64,000 bases of DNA from Geitlerinema sp. BBD 1991-9 (GCA_001657325.1 LWRO01000021.1:1-64000), one strand, 5' to 3'. Positions 39,103 through 49,049 are shown, counted from the stretch's first letter. A program made the numbers and translations. The notes: generated by a model from the letters alone, not told the origin.

Positions 39103-42100
39103 ATGGCTTTCTCGTCCATCGTTCGCACTCTCGCTCAAACCCAACTCACCCAAGAACTCTACAAACGCCTCGATCGAGACGGCCGCCTGAGACTCGACGG
39201 TGTACCTCGCTTTCCCAAAGGTCTCGTGACCTCAGCATTGGCCGAAACCGCCGATCGACCCCTGTGTGTCGTCGCTGCCACCCTCGAAGAAGCTGGACGT
39301 TGGGCGGCACAACTGGCAGAAATGGATTGGCCGACCGTTCAGTTTTACCCCACTACAGAAGCTTCGCCCTACGAACCCAACTACTCGGACGAGGTCACGT
39401 GGGGGCAAATGCAAGTCCTCGCCGATCTCGCGCGAGTCGAAGCCGGTCAGAAATTCGCCGTCGTCGCCACGCAACGGGCGCTTCAACCGCACCTTCCCCC
39501 TTGCGATACATTTGCATCCCTCTGTTTGCACTTAAAACAGGGTATGGAACTGACGTTGAAAGCCCTCGATCGACGCTTAGTCGAACTGGGATACGAGCGC
39601 GTGTCTTTGGTAGAAACCGAAGGTCAGTGGAGTCGTCGCGGCGATATTGTGGACGTATTTCCCGTGTCCGCCGAACTCCCCGTTCGCCTCGAACTGTTCG
39701 GGGACGAGTTGGAAAAAATGCGGGAATTCGACCCCAACAGCCAGCGATCGCTTGACAAAATTGCATCTTTTGTGCTAACGCCAACCAGTTTTGAGGCCGC
39801 TGTCCCCAACGACAACCTCGAAACGCCGGAAGACTTAGCGAAAACAGCGTTGTTGGGGGTGGCCTTCGATCGACCCGCCTCGCTGTTAGATTACCTCCCC
39901 GAACAGACCCTGTTGGCCCTCGACGAACCCGAAGCCTGTCAAGCGCACTGCGATCGATGGGTCGAACACGCTCAACAGGAATTCGAGGTGCATCGATCGC
40001 AATTCGCGGCACTCGAACCCCTCCATCGAAGTTTTGACGAGTGTTTGAGATCGCGATCGTTTCACCGCTTGGATTTATCAGAACTCGTCGAAAACAACTC
40101 AACCGGAACGAACCTCGCCAGTCGGCGCATTCCCGTCACGCCCCACCAATTCGCCAAAATTGCCGATATTTTGCGGGAAGAGCGAGATCGAGGCTTTAAC
40201 CTGTTCCTCGTCTCCGCTCAACCGAGCCGTTCCGTGTCTCTGCTCCAAGAACACGACTGTCCCGCTCAATTCGTCCCCAATCCCAAAGACTATCCGGCGA
40301 TCGATCGACTGCAAATCCAACACGTCCCCGTCGCCCTCAAATATTCCGGCCAAGCCGAACTCGAAGGCTTCGTTTTACCGACACTCCGCCTCGTCGTCGT
40401 TACCGATCGCGAATTCTTCGGACAACACGCCCTCGCCACCCCCAGCTACGTTCGCAAGCGTCGCCGAGCCGCCTCGAAACAAGTCGATCCCAACAAATTG
40501 CAACCGGGGGATTACGTCGTTCACAAAAACCACGGCGTCGGGCAGTTTACCAAACTCGAAAGCCTCACCGTCAGCAGCGAAACCCGGGAATATTTAGTCC
40601 TCAAATACGCCGATGGCACCCTGCGCGTCGCCGCCGATCGCGTCGGGTTGCTTTCCCGGTACCGACACGCCGGAAGCGGCAAACCCCAACTCAACAAAAT
40701 GTCGGGGAAATCGTGGGAACGGACGAAAGACAAAGTTCGCAAAGCCGTCAAAAAAGTTGCCGTCGATTTGCTCAAACTCTACGCTCAACGATCGAAACAA
40801 CAAGGATTTGCCTTTCCCTCCGATGCGCCGTGGCAACAAGAACTCGAAGATTCGTTTCCCTACCAAGCCACGCCCGATCAACTCAAATCCACGCAAGATA
40901 TCAAGCGGGATATGGAAAGCGATCGACCGATGGATCGTTTAGTCTGTGGCGATGTCGGTTTTGGCAAAACGGAAGTTGCCATTCGCGCCATTTTCAAAGC
41001 CGTCACCGCCGGAAAGCAGGTCGCACTGTTGGCACCGACGACGATTCTCACGCAGCAACACTATCACACGTTGAAAGAACGCTTCGCCCCCTATCCAATT
41101 CAGGTGGGCTTACTCAACCGCTTCCGAACGGCTGAGGAACGTAAAGCCATCCTGCAACGCCTGACGACGGGCGAGTTAGATGTGGTCGTGGGAACGCACC
41201 AACTCCTCGGAAAAACCGTGAAATTCAAAGATTTGGGTTTGTTGGTGGTGGACGAAGAACAGCGGTTTGGGGTGAATCAGAAAGAGAAAATCAAATCCCT
41301 CAAAACGCAAGTGGACGTGTTGACGCTCTCGGCGACTCCGATTCCCCGCACCTTATATATGTCACTCTCGGGAATTCGAGAGATGAGTTTGATTACGACT
41401 CCGCCACCGAATCGCCGTCCCATTAAAACCCATTTGGCTGCCTTTGATTGGGAAACCGTTCGCGGTGCGATCGCTCAAGAACTCGATCGAGGCGGACAGG
41501 TGTTTTATGTCGTTCCTCGGGTGGAAGGGATTGAGGAGCGATCGGCGAAAATTCGCGAAACAATTCCCAACGCCCGCATTTCGATCGCCCACGGACAGAT
41601 GGACGCAGCCGAACTCGAATCAGTCATGCTGGGGTTTAGCGCGGGGGAAGCCGACGTTCTCGTCTGTACGACGATTGTTGAATCGGGCTTGGACATTCCA
41701 CGAGTCAACACCATCGCCATCGAAGACGCGCACCGTTTTGGCTTATCGCAACTGTACCAACTGCGCGGACGGGTCGGCCGGGCTGGCGTTCAAGCTCATG
41801 CGTGGCTGTTTTACAGCCATCGATCGAAACTGTCCGACGACGCACAGAAGCGATTGCGGGCGTTACAGGAGTTCAGTCAGTTGGGGTCGGGATATCAGCT
41901 GGCCGTTCGCGATATGGAAATTCGCGGCGTGGGAAATCTCCTCGGTGCCGAACAGTCGGGTCAGATGAACGCCATCGGCTTCGATTTGTATATGGAAATG
42001 TTAGAAGAGGAGATTCGGGAAATTCAAGGACAGGAAATTCCCAAGGTAGACGATACGCAAATCGATCTCAATTTGACAGCGTTTATTCCGAGCGATTACA

Positions 42101-42534
42101 TTTCGGATCTCGATCGAAAGATGAGTGCGTATCGCACCGTTGCGAGTGTGAATTCCCGCGAAGAACTCGGACAAATTGCGGCCGACTGGCGCGACTGTTA
42201 CGGGCCGCTTCCGAAAGGGGTCAGTCAGTTGTTACGGGTGATGGAACTCAAACAAATTGCCAAGACACTCGGCTTTTCGCGCATCAAACCGGAAGGGAAG
42301 CAACACGTCGTCCTCGAAACCCCGATGGAAGAACCGGCTTGGAAGTTACTCAAAGAACATTTGCCCAAACACCTTCACGCGAGATTCGTGTATTCGTCAG
42401 GGAAAGTCACCGTGCGCGGGTTGGGGGTCTTGTCAGCCGACAAACAACTCGACAGTTTGATTCAGTGGCTGGAAACGATGTTACCCGCGTTGGAAAAACG
42501 GTCGGAAATGTCGCTGGAGGTGGTGGGGCATTGA
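39103..42534 (+). CDS. mfd: Transcription-repair coupling factor
   Basis: 1143 residues from the ATG at 39103, giving [15 protein letters not shown]; a GTG at 39076 would add nine residues. Mfd removes stalled RNA polymerase and recruits UvrA to the lesion. In order: a UvrB-like N-terminus, the RNA-polymerase interaction domain ([16 protein letters not shown]), a RecG-like helicase with Walker [14 protein letters not shown] and box DEEQRFGV, and the TRCF C-terminal domain. uvrB is encoded 7 kb further on but on the other strand. Confidence 0.97.
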   Translation: MAFSSIVRTLAQTQLTQELYKRLDRDGRLRLDGVPRFPKGLVTSALAETADRPLCVVAATLEEAGRWAAQLAEMDWPTVQFYPTTEASPYEPNYSDEVTWGQMQVLADLARVEAGQKFAVVATQRALQPHLPPCDTFASLCLHLKQGMELTLKALDRRLVELGYERVSLVETEGQWSRRGDIVDVFPVSAELPVRLELFGDELEKMREFDPNSQRSLDKIASFVLTPTSFEAAVPNDNLETPEDLAKTALLGVAFDRPASLLDYLPEQTLLALDEPEACQAHCDRWVEHAQQEFEVHRSQFAALEPLHRSFDECLRSRSFHRLDLSELVENNSTGTNLASRRIPVTPHQFAKIADILREERDRGFNLFLVSAQPSRSVSLLQEHDCPAQFVPNPKDYPAIDRLQIQHVPVALKYSGQAELEGFVLPTLRLVVVTDREFFGQHALATPSYVRKRRRAASKQVDPNKLQPGDYVVHKNHGVGQFTKLESLTVSSETREYLVLKYADGTLRVAADRVGLLSRYRHAGSGKPQLNKMSGKSWERTKDKVRKAVKKVAVDLLKLYAQRSKQQGFAFPSDAPWQQELEDSFPYQATPDQLKSTQDIKRDMESDRPMDRLVCGDVGFGKTEVAIRAIFKAVTAGKQVALLAPTTILTQQHYHTLKERFAPYPIQVGLLNRFRTAEERKAILQRLTTGELDVVVGTHQLLGKTVKFKDLGLLVVDEEQRFGVNQKEKIKSLKTQVDVLTLSATPIPRTLYMSLSGIREMSLITTPPPNRRPIKTHLAAFDWETVRGAIAQELDRGGQVFYVVPRVEGIEERSAKIRETIPNARISIAHGQMDAAELESVMLGFSAGEADVLVCTTIVESGLDIPRVNTIAIEDAHRFGLSQLYQLRGRVGRAGVQAHAWLFYSHRSKLSDDAQKRLRALQEFSQLGSGYQLAVRDMEIRGVGNLLGAEQSGQMNAIGFDLYMEMLEEEIREIQGQEIPKVDDTQIDLNLTAFIPSDYISDLDRKMSAYRTVASVNSREELGQIAADWRDCYGPLPKGVSQLLRVMELKQIAKTLGFSRIKPEGKQHVVLETPMEEPAWKLLKEHLPKHLHARFVYSSGKVTVRGLGVLSADKQLDSLIQWLETMLPALEKRSEMSLEVVGH

Positions 42535-42588
42535 AGATTGCCCAAAATGCTTTCTCGCAACGCTTTCTCTCAACTTGTTGGCAAACAG

Positions 42589-43437
42589 TCATTGACGACT
42601 CGTAGAATTTTGTTTCTTGAGTCGATCGTGCAACCCTACGATCGAAGATGAGAGCAAGTATCCAAGACGCTGGAGAGCATAGTGGAGAGCTTGGGGGCTA
42701 AAATACGGTGCCATCGATCGCCATCCCTCTCGGCGAATTTTACGAGTGTAGAACCATACGGTATAAAAGCCATCTCGCCAACGCCGCCCGAACGTGTTTG
42801 TCTGAATTCCACCCAGATCGACACGCATTCCATAGCGGTTGTAATTGCTGATGTTGAGAGGATTGAGCGGTGTGAGATTCTTCCGTCGTGCGAACACTGC
42901 GTAATCGATACCTCGTCGTTTGTGGGGGTGGGTGTCTTCGTCAATCCACTCCACGATCGACCACGTCAACCCCGCCGCGAAAAACTCGGTGATATCTCGG
43001 GTTACACCGGATGCTTTGAGGTAAATTCCCACAGGAATTTCTCCCCAGGGGCCGTGTGGCCAAACGAAATCGGGATCGAAAAATACTTTGAAGGCAAGGG
43101 GGGTGTCTCCGTTCACTTGTAAACGAACCACTTTCCCGATGGCACCCGACCCGATGTAGCACACTTGAATTTCAATCTGTCCGCGATCGGTGACGAGGTG
43201 AAATCGTGCTTTGGGTTGGTTGTGATGACGGACGTACTCAGCGAGATCGTCGAAAAACCGTTGCAAGACAGCCGGATTGATTTTGGGGTGAACGGTGAGG
43301 ATCGATCGAGGAAATCGGCCGAAGTACAAGTTTTGTTGTCCCGTTTTTCGGCATACCGTCTGACAGAGTTGGTGAAACTGCCAAGGAGATAGTAAGCTGT
43401 TGCAAGCTTGGATTTCAATATCGAATTCTGAGGTCAA
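42589..43437 (-). CDS. Divergent protein-kinase-fold protein, possibly a pseudokinase
   Basis: 282 residues; not a family I recognise. The order and spacing of kinase motifs are visible: a Gly-rich loop GSGAIGKV (96-103), an AFKVF strand with Lys117, a Glu (133) in GPWGEIPVGIY, a hinge-like IVEWIDED (161-168), an Asn-containing PLNISNYN (192-200) and an Asp-Leu-Gly (207-209) in MRVDLGGIQTN. The HRD-type catalytic Asp before the Asn is not evident, so activity is doubtful. No signal peptide or membrane segment. The gene converges on mfd, 54 bp away, and has a MITE-rich region upstream. Confidence 0.55.
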   Translation of the reverse strand: MTSEFDIEIQACNSLLSPWQFHQLCQTVCRKTGQQNLYFGRFPRSILTVHPKINPAVLQRFFDDLAEYVRHHNQPKARFHLVTDRGQIEIQVCYIGSGAIGKVVRLQVNGDTPLAFKVFFDPDFVWPHGPWGEIPVGIYLKASGVTRDITEFFAAGLTWSIVEWIDEDTHPHKRRGIDYAVFARRKNLTPLNPLNISNYNRYGMRVDLGGIQTNTFGRRWRDGFYTVWFYTRKIRREGWRSMAPYFSPQALHYALQRLGYLLSSSIVGLHDRLKKQNSTSRQ

Positions 43438-43710
43438 TGGTATCGAGTTTTTTAGATTTTATCGATCGAGGTACGTTGAAGTACAGATTCTTTTATTATA
43501 TTTATTTTTTGGACTGTAGTAATTGAATCTCAATTGATTTTTGAATGAGTGACTTTCCATCGATTTTTTTAAGATCGTCGAGGTCGATCTGGCCGTTTAG
43601 AGTTAGAGCGCTCCACAAAATCCACGACGATTCACAACACTTAGCATCGGAGTGAGCGGACGTTCGCCCAGATACAAATTGCTGGGATCGGGGTTTGCAT
43701 TATGGAAAGG

Positions 43711-43819
43711 TAATACCATTTTTAAAAATTCATGCCATAGATGTCTGTAGGGGCGAACGGTGTTCGCCCAAGTTCAGCCGAAGATCTTTAGCAGGATTAT
43801 CGAGAAATGGTATAGATTA
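43711..43819. mobile_element. MITE-like element
   Basis: Imperfect terminal inverted repeats TAATACCATTTTT and the complement of AAATGGTATAGATTA bound about 109 bp. The interior carries the palindrome GGGCGAACGGTGTTCGCCC, related to the centre of the repeat at 5601-5624. There is no ORF. Confidence 0.65.
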
Positions 43820-43996
43820 CATTAAAATCTTAAAAAATTAGAACACAAAGAATGTCAATAATGTTTTTATTTTAAATCGAAATTTAGATGCGATCTAGTT
43901 CAAAATAGTTCGTAAAAATAAACTGAACGAACTCAGGTTGAACTCACTTCAAAACCAGATAAACCTCATTTAAAATCAAGGCAAAACAACTTTATG

Positions 43997-44101
43997 TAGG
44001 GTGCATCTCAATTTCGTAGAATGACCCCTCCGCCTTCGTCACCTCCCCTTAGTCGGGGGAGGATGGGTGGGGTTACGATCGCAAAAGTGAGATGCACCCT
44101 T
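43997..44101. mobile_element. MITE with TAGGGTGCATCTCA termini, copy 1
   Basis: A 14-base terminal inverted repeat TAGGGTGCATCTCA at the left end is matched at the right end, with one changed final base (CACCCTT). The flanks carry a four-base direct duplication TATG at 43993-43996 and 44102-44105. The 105-bp element has no coding capacity and contains an internal CCTCCCC/GGGGGAGG hairpin. Confidence 0.85.
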
Positions 44102-44137
44102 TATGCAGACTTACAAAATGAGAAGGGATTTGAGATT

Positions 44138-44893
44138 TCAGGGATGCCGATCTTTACTGTAAGTTTCAATATCTCGCCATTCCATATCTGAAAGCGGTTC
44201 GACTCTAAACTCGATATCGTAGCAGTCTCGGGCAGCTTCTATGAGGGTCGAGACGAGGGTGTCGATCGAACGTTCTTCCCGCTTGTCCCAGGGGAGTGTC
44301 ACTGAATCGGGGGAATGCCCAAAAACGCACTCGAACAAGTTTCGATCGAGTGTCAGGGGCATCGAACCGTGTTGCAATACTGCATCACCTCGCCACAACT
44401 GAGCGCTACCGATCGATTTTGCCCCCGTATCCGTTACCAAATCCGCCGCCGTCGCCGTAGCAAAACAACTCGCACGTTGGGTATATTCTCCTCGCGTTCG
44501 ATCGCCGAACTGCAAACGGACTCCCAAAGCCTGCCAACCGCGAATCAAAAACAAACAGAGTTGTCGGTAGACCTGCTGACGATTTCCCGAAAGTCCCGAT
44601 GTCACGATCGAATAAGTCAAATCGCCATCGTGCAGTACTGCTCGTCCTCCTGTGGGACGGCGAACTAGCGAAACCGGCTGTCCTTGCCAAGTTAACTGAC
44701 GCCAAAACTCCGGCACTCGCCGCTGGTGGTAGCCTAAAGAGATCGTTGGAGACGACCACGTATAAAATCGTAGCGTGGGCGGGCAGGCGCTCTGTCGGTG
44801 TCGATCGAGCAGCCAGTCGTCCACGCTCATTTGTACGAAACCCGGCGCGTCGAGCCTGGGAATCAAACGCCAGGTAGTCGGTTTACGCGCCAA
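44138..44893 (-). CDS. Lipoate/octanoate transferase family protein (LipM/LplA-like)
   Basis: 251 residues. The biotin/lipoate A/B ligase fold is shown by RRPTGGRAVLHDGDLTYS (78-95) and AKSIGSAQ with Lys159. Cys143 in ASCFATATAADLV corresponds to the nucleophile of LipM octanoyltransferases, so transfer of octanoyl from acyl carrier protein is more likely than ATP-dependent lipoate ligation, but I cannot exclude the latter. The start overlaps the end of the upstream YbjN gene by 11 bases. Confidence 0.87.
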   Translation of the reverse strand: MARKPTTWRLIPRLDAPGFVQMSVDDWLLDRHRQSACPPTLRFYTWSSPTISLGYHQRRVPEFWRQLTWQGQPVSLVRRPTGGRAVLHDGDLTYSIVTSGLSGNRQQVYRQLCLFLIRGWQALGVRLQFGDRTRGEYTQRASCFATATAADLVTDTGAKSIGSAQLWRGDAVLQHGSMPLTLDRNLFECVFGHSPDSVTLPWDKREERSIDTLVSTLIEAARDCYDIEFRVEPLSDMEWRDIETYSKDRHP

Positions 44894-45347
44894 ACTGCTC
44901 TTGTAGCCTTTCGTCGTTATCGTCTGCGATCGTAGCTACAACGGTAATCGTGCGCGAAATTTCACTCGGGTTGAGATCGGCCACAGCGCGAGAAGAAACG
45001 ACCACGACGAGATCGTCTGCAATCGCGAACCGAGACTCAAACGTGCTGCCCCAATTCATCTGAAGTAAATGCTTCATCAGAGCTGTTTCGTCCTTAGCGG
45101 GGAGCTTTAACACCTCAGACCACACGGTAAACGTATCTTCTTCCGTTTCTCCCGTCAGTTGAACGAAGACTTCAACACTACCGTACTTGAACTTCCAAGC
45201 GTAGCCACCATCGCTGTGACCCACCATCACTTTCTGGCCTTCAGCCAAACTCGCGATGACCGTTTCGATTTCTTGAGGATAGTCGATCGAGCCATCACTT
45301 TCGGCCAATTCGTCGAGCGCCAAGTCTTCTTTATCGAACGTCGTCAC
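44883..45347 (-). CDS. YbjN-domain protein
   Basis: 154 residues from a GTG at 45347, placed there because GGAGG lies nine bases upstream; an open frame runs to 45440, but that part consists of the ACTGTTC-type intergenic repeat and looks non-coding. The C-terminal half (VQLTGETEEDTFTVWSEVLK, MNWGSTFESRFAIADDLVVVV) fits YbjN, a fold related to type III secretion chaperones. Function is unknown. It overlaps the LipM-like gene by 11 bases. Confidence 0.8.
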   Translation of the reverse strand: MTTFDKEDLALDELAESDGSIDYPQEIETVIASLAEGQKVMVGHSDGGYAWKFKYGSVEVFVQLTGETEEDTFTVWSEVLKLPAKDETALMKHLLQMNWGSTFESRFAIADDLVVVVSSRAVADLNPSEISRTITVVATIADDNDERLQEQFGA

Positions 45348-45449
45348 GTCTGCGTACCTCCATTCAGGATGAGCCAAAACCACTGTATCGCCTTTACCGC
45401 GAACAGTGAACAGCGAACAGTCACCTGTCCGTATCAACAACGAGACTTA

Positions 45450-46025
45450 GAGCGTTTTTGGGGAGGGGGAGATATGACTCCGACCCGACGGTTTACTACA
45501 CCCTTGAGGAAGCTTTAACAGCAATCAGTCTAGCGGGAGTTTTTGACCCGTATCGGCTCTTCAGCGGTTTATATCAGTGCCACTGACATCAATAATAGCG
45601 GCATTTCAGGGTCGGAGGCGCTGACGATGTTCGACCAGTGGGTAGCTGGTTTCGGTCATGGGGTTTTGGGGGGAATCACCACCGCAATTCGTCGTGAAGA
45701 TTACGGTGAAATTCAGGAAGGAGACCACGCTTTCCTCTGGAATATGGGGAATTTGGCCGGGGTGAGTTCGGCTTTCGTGTTGAATTTCGTGCAACCGGCG
45801 GCGTTTACCGCACAGATAGGAGGCGTGCGCTGGGCTGGGGCGTTTCGTACTGGACTCGATACGGTGGCGGGAGGCTTTGGCGGAATTCAGTCAGTTCGAG
45901 GTTTAGCCGATGGGGATTGGAATTATACGGATGTTTTCAATCTCTTGGGGCTTGTGACGTTTGCGGTTCCGGCGATTACTTCGGCGAAGAAGTCTCTGGG
46001 GACTTTTAGAAGAATTCGTAGAACA
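45450..46025 (+). pseudogene. Decayed remnant of a toxin-like large protein
   Basis: Two open segments in different frames read like one protein: YDSDPTVYYTLEEALTAISL ending in a stop at about 45583, then from about 45600 EALTMFDQWVAGFGHGVLGG through AFLWNMGNLAGVSSAF to TSAKKSLGTFRRIR. The DQWVAGFGHGVLGGITTAIR style resembles linker/pre-toxin segments of polymorphic toxin or RHS-type proteins. A frameshift separates the segments, and an IS30 fragment replaces the C-terminus at about 46028. The family assignment is inference. Confidence 0.5.
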
Positions 46026-46027
46026 GT

Positions 46028-46352
46028 GGGTTTCTTTCTCCTCTCGCTTCCGCCGACCTACGATTTGCTCGGGACTGTGATACGGCTGAAATCCTTGTCG
46101 AATTTCTTCGATGGTTTCTTCCGAAACTTTCTGGAATTTATCTTGGGCGTTTTGACGCCTTTCCTTCGCTTTTTTTTGAGCGATGTCGGGGAAATACCAA
46201 CCTTCTTCCGTCGCCTTTCGTCGGAGTTCTCGAGAGATCGAAGAAGGATGTCGATCGAGACGACGAGCAATCTCCGCTTGCGAACATTTTTCTTGAGTGA
46301 AGAGTTTATAGATCTCAACACGCTCTGATGGGGTAAGATGGTGATGGCTCAT
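46028..46352 (-). mobile_element. IS30-family transposase, 3'-truncated fragment
   Basis: Reading from the ATG at 46352, about 105 residues match the N-terminal helix-turn-helix of IS30 transposases: MSHHHLTPSERVEIYKLF, QAEIARRLDRHPSSISRELR and SPEQIVGR. The DDE catalytic domain is missing and the frame runs into unrelated sequence near 46030, so it is inactive. It sits in the decayed toxin-like gene. Confidence 0.85.
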
Positions 46353-46486
46353 TGGTCTTATTTTCAATTAGGTCGTTATTATTGAAAGATCGGAATATAA
46401 CCGATAATTTTTTATTCGTAAACCCGCCGGTGTTGCGTTTCATTTTTGAATTTGCATTTGATTATTGAGGTCAATCAGATGATTTA

Positions 46487-46840
46487 ATGAACTATTTCTT
46501 AGGGTGAGATCTTGAATTAATTGAAGCCCTTGTCTATAACCCAGAGATTCAACCGTCCTGCGATTTCATAAAAGACGCTTTAATCTGGAGTGACGAACGA
46601 CCTGATGGACTAAGCAATCAGGGGTATGAAAAGCTTTGCGATCTTTGGATAGCCAGATCCTTTATCCACAGAAAAAACCCCTTTTCTTCTTGGACGATAG
46701 CTCCAAAGTATTTTGAAGCGGTTTGGCTTCAAGCTGTAAGACAGGGATTTAAATGGCCTGGATTTTGTCGGCTTAAATTAAGCGAAGAAGAGAGGAGATA
46801 CTCTGAAGAGCAAAGAACCGATATGAACGACGACCTATAA
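46487..46840 (+). pseudogene. Broken ORF, candidate immunity protein
   Basis: From the ATG at 46487 the frame reads MNYFLG, meets a TGA at 46505-46507, then stays open for 110 codons to a TAA at 46838. The open part (LELIEALVYNPEIQPSCDF, ALIWSDERPDGLSNQGYEKL, YFEAVWLQAVRQGFKWPGF) has the composition of a real soluble protein. Reading the TGA as a former CGA would restore an intact 117-residue protein. Its place just after a decayed toxin-like gene fits an immunity gene, but I do not recognise the family. Confidence 0.55.
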
Positions 46841-47123
46841 AATGAGAAGTGCTGCCGTTTTCTCTCAGCCCAACTAGGATATGCAGTTGAAAGTACTCTT
46901 GTAAACTGCGATGAATCCTCTAGGATTCGATCGAAACTGAATGACTCGCTGTGAGTGAGATATTCTACGATCCTCAGAGGCACGCCAAACCAGAGCGCCT
47001 CGCAGCTGTTCTCCTGCATTGAGAACGAAATCTCATCACAACTCGAGTGAGGGGGGTTTCACGTGTCCGCGTTTCTTTGTAAAGTTGACTCACAAGTACA
47101 GTAACGATATAGGAGAACCGATC

Positions 47124-47672
47124 TTGCGAGCGATTTTAATTAGCCTAAGTGTAACGATTGTCTGTGCGGTTGTACTGGTGTTCGCCCTGATGAGCAGCGA
47201 GCGTCAAGCGGCCCTCGCCGACGAAGCTCGATCGCCTCAAGCCGTTGTTTCTCAAGCAACTGAAGGCAATCCAACCTCGATCGCACAAGCCTCGGCTGAC
47301 GATTTAGAAACGATAGCGGGTGAAGAGGGCGTCATCACCCTAGATTCCGGGTTGAAGTACGAGAAACTCGTCGAAGGTGAGGGCGCTCAACCGCAACGGG
47401 GTCAAACCGTAGTCGTTCACTATACCGGGATGCTGGAAGATGGGACTGTTTTTGATAGCTCCCGAGAGCGAGGCCGTCCGTTTTCGTTCCGAATCGGTGT
47501 GGGTCAAGTGATTCGCGGTTGGGATGAAGGAGTTGGAATGATGCACGTCGGCGATCGCTGGCGTTTGATTATTCCGCCGGAATTGGGGTACGGCGAGCGA
47601 GGTGCTGGTGGGGTTATTCCTCCAAATGCAACGCTAATTTTCGATGTAGAACTCCTGCGGATTGCCGGATAG
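47124..47672 (+). CDS. FKBP-type peptidyl-prolyl isomerase
   Basis: 182 residues from a TTG at 47124, chosen because AGGAG lies eight bases upstream and the sequence then begins with a signal anchor (LRAILISLSVTIVCAVVLVF); the frame extends upstream to 47019 without these features. The C-terminal 110 residues are a full FKBP domain (VVVHYTGMLEDGTVFDSS, VGQVIRGWDEGVGMMHVGD, ERGAGGVIPPNATLIFDVEL). Probably lumenal or periplasmic, where it would aid protein folding. Confidence 0.93.
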   Translation: MRAILISLSVTIVCAVVLVFALMSSERQAALADEARSPQAVVSQATEGNPTSIAQASADDLETIAGEEGVITLDSGLKYEKLVEGEGAQPQRGQTVVVHYTGMLEDGTVFDSSRERGRPFSFRIGVGQVIRGWDEGVGMMHVGDRWRLIIPPELGYGERGAGGVIPPNATLIFDVELLRIAG

Positions 47673-47695
47673 TCGATCGACTTTATAATTTTCTG

Positions 47696-47732
47696 AACCC
47701 CTAGTTTCCAATTCGAGAAGCTGGGGGTTTTG
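47696..47732 (+). terminator. Imperfect terminator after the FKBP gene
   Basis: Arms AACCCC and GGGGTT close an imperfect stem-loop with a TTTT tract at its 3' side. It begins 24 bp after the stop codon. Confidence 0.5.
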
Positions 47733-47846
47733 TACAGTTTTGTTAAGATTTGTTGTATCCTGATTTAGATATGACTGTCAAATTGCCAATTTTTAAATTC
47801 ACCCAGGCAATCACTCTGATAGTTAAATCATTTAGGGTTTCATTCG

Positions 47847-48842
47847 ATGAATTTACTGGTCTCAGCTCTTGGAATTCTACTCGTACTTGCCGCAACGGGT
47901 ATCGCCGTTTACCTCACCACAGCTCGCCGCTATCAATCGTCTGAATCAGTTGCGAATTCCTACGATCGATGGACAGAAGACGGTATTTTAGAGTTTTATT
48001 GGGGCGAACACATTCACTTAGGTCATTACGGTTCACCGCCGGAACGGAAGGATTTTTTAGAAGCCAAATCTGATTTTGTTGGTGAAATGGTGCGTTGGGG
48101 TGGCTTGGATAAATTACCCCGAGGAACGACGATTTTAGATGTCGGTTGTGGGATTGGCGGAAGTAGTCGTATTTTGGCACGAGACTATGGATTTTCCGTC
48201 ACGGGAATTACCATCAGTCCTCAACAAGTCAAACGCGCTCGGGAATTAACACCGGAAGACCTCGACGTGACGTTTCTCGTGGACGATGCCATGTCTCTTT
48301 CGTTCCCAGATGCCAGTTTTGATGTAGTGTGGTCGATCGAAGCGGGGCCGCATATGCCGGATAAAACCGTTTTTGCTCGAGAATTGATGCGGGTTCTCAA
48401 ACCCGGTGGAATTCTGATTGTTGCTGACTGGAATCAACGGGACGATCGCCAGAAACCACTGAATTTTTGGGAAAAACCCGTCATGCAACAACTGCTCGAT
48501 CAGTGGTCTCATCCCGCCTTTTCAAGTATTGAAGGGTTTTCCGAACTTTTGGAAGAAACCGGATGGGTTGAGGGCAAGGTAACTACAGCAGATTGGACGG
48601 AACCGACGCTTCCATCTTGGCTCGATTCAATTTGGCAAGGGGTCGTTCGCCCAGAAGGACTGCTGCGTTTCGGTCTATCGGGCTTTATTAAGTCGCTGCG
48701 AGAAGTCCCGACGATGTTTCTGATGTGGTTGGCTTTCAGCTTCGGTCTTTGTCGATTTGGGATGTTTCGTGCCGTGCGAGCCAATTCTTCCGAACAATTA
48801 ACGGAAACTCTCTCGTCTCGATCGATGGCAACAAAATCATAG
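47847..48842 (+). CDS. 2-methyl-6-phytyl-1,4-benzoquinol methyltransferase
   Basis: 331 residues. By recollection it is very similar to the Synechocystis sll0418 product, which methylates MPBQ and MSBQ in tocopherol and plastoquinone synthesis. Seen here: an N-terminal membrane anchor (LGILLVLAATGIAVYL), YQSSESVANSYDRWTEDGIL, SAM motif ILDVGCGIGGSSR, ITISPQQVKRARELTP and WNQRDDRQKPLNFWEKPVM. The methyl donor product S-adenosylhomocysteine would be cleared by the ahcY gene further along. Confidence 0.93.
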   Translation: MNLLVSALGILLVLAATGIAVYLTTARRYQSSESVANSYDRWTEDGILEFYWGEHIHLGHYGSPPERKDFLEAKSDFVGEMVRWGGLDKLPRGTTILDVGCGIGGSSRILARDYGFSVTGITISPQQVKRARELTPEDLDVTFLVDDAMSLSFPDASFDVVWSIEAGPHMPDKTVFARELMRVLKPGGILIVADWNQRDDRQKPLNFWEKPVMQQLLDQWSHPAFSSIEGFSELLEETGWVEGKVTTADWTEPTLPSWLDSIWQGVVRPEGLLRFGLSGFIKSLREVPTMFLMWLAFSFGLCRFGMFRAVRANSSEQLTETLSSRSMATKS

Positions 48843-48852
48843 ATCGTTGAAC

Positions 48853-48879
48853 GTTTCGGAGGAATTGACCCTCCGAAAC
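48853..48879 (+). terminator. Stem-loop downstream of the methyltransferase gene
   Basis: A perfect 10-bp stem GTTTCGGAGG/CCTCCGAAAC with a seven-base loop, 11 bp after the stop. No T-run follows, so it may act as an mRNA-stabilising hairpin rather than an intrinsic terminator. Confidence 0.5.
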
Positions 48880-49049
48880 TCGTCTTGAGATTGCGAGACA
48901 ACATTTTCGGCTCGATCGATCTGAGCGAACTGGCTAACGTTTTGCCACCGTCGATTCACATCTGAACTGCAATCTCGATCTTTTCTACCGAGAACTCGCG
49001 ATCGATCGACGAAACAGCAAACAAGCCAACGCGACCCTGACGATCTCGC

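Larger units (their letters stand above)
43438..44137. other. Intergenic region with two MITE-like elements
   Basis: This stretch holds two inverted-repeat elements (43711-43819 and 43997-44101) and no supported gene. A third short GTTCGCCC motif near 43662 may be a fragment of the first kind. Confidence 0.6.

Noticed and set aside
39395-40102. 235-codon minus-strand frame inside mfd
   Set aside because: Arg/Pro-rich translation opposite a clearly conserved mfd coding sequence.
45543-46328. A single intact 261-codon gene
   Set aside because: The second half of the translation is merely the antisense of the IS30 transposase fragment, so it is a chimera of a gene remnant and the insertion.
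45903-46367. Complete IS30 element
   Set aside because: Only the N-terminal part of the transposase is present and no terminal inverted repeats of an IS30 element could be paired.
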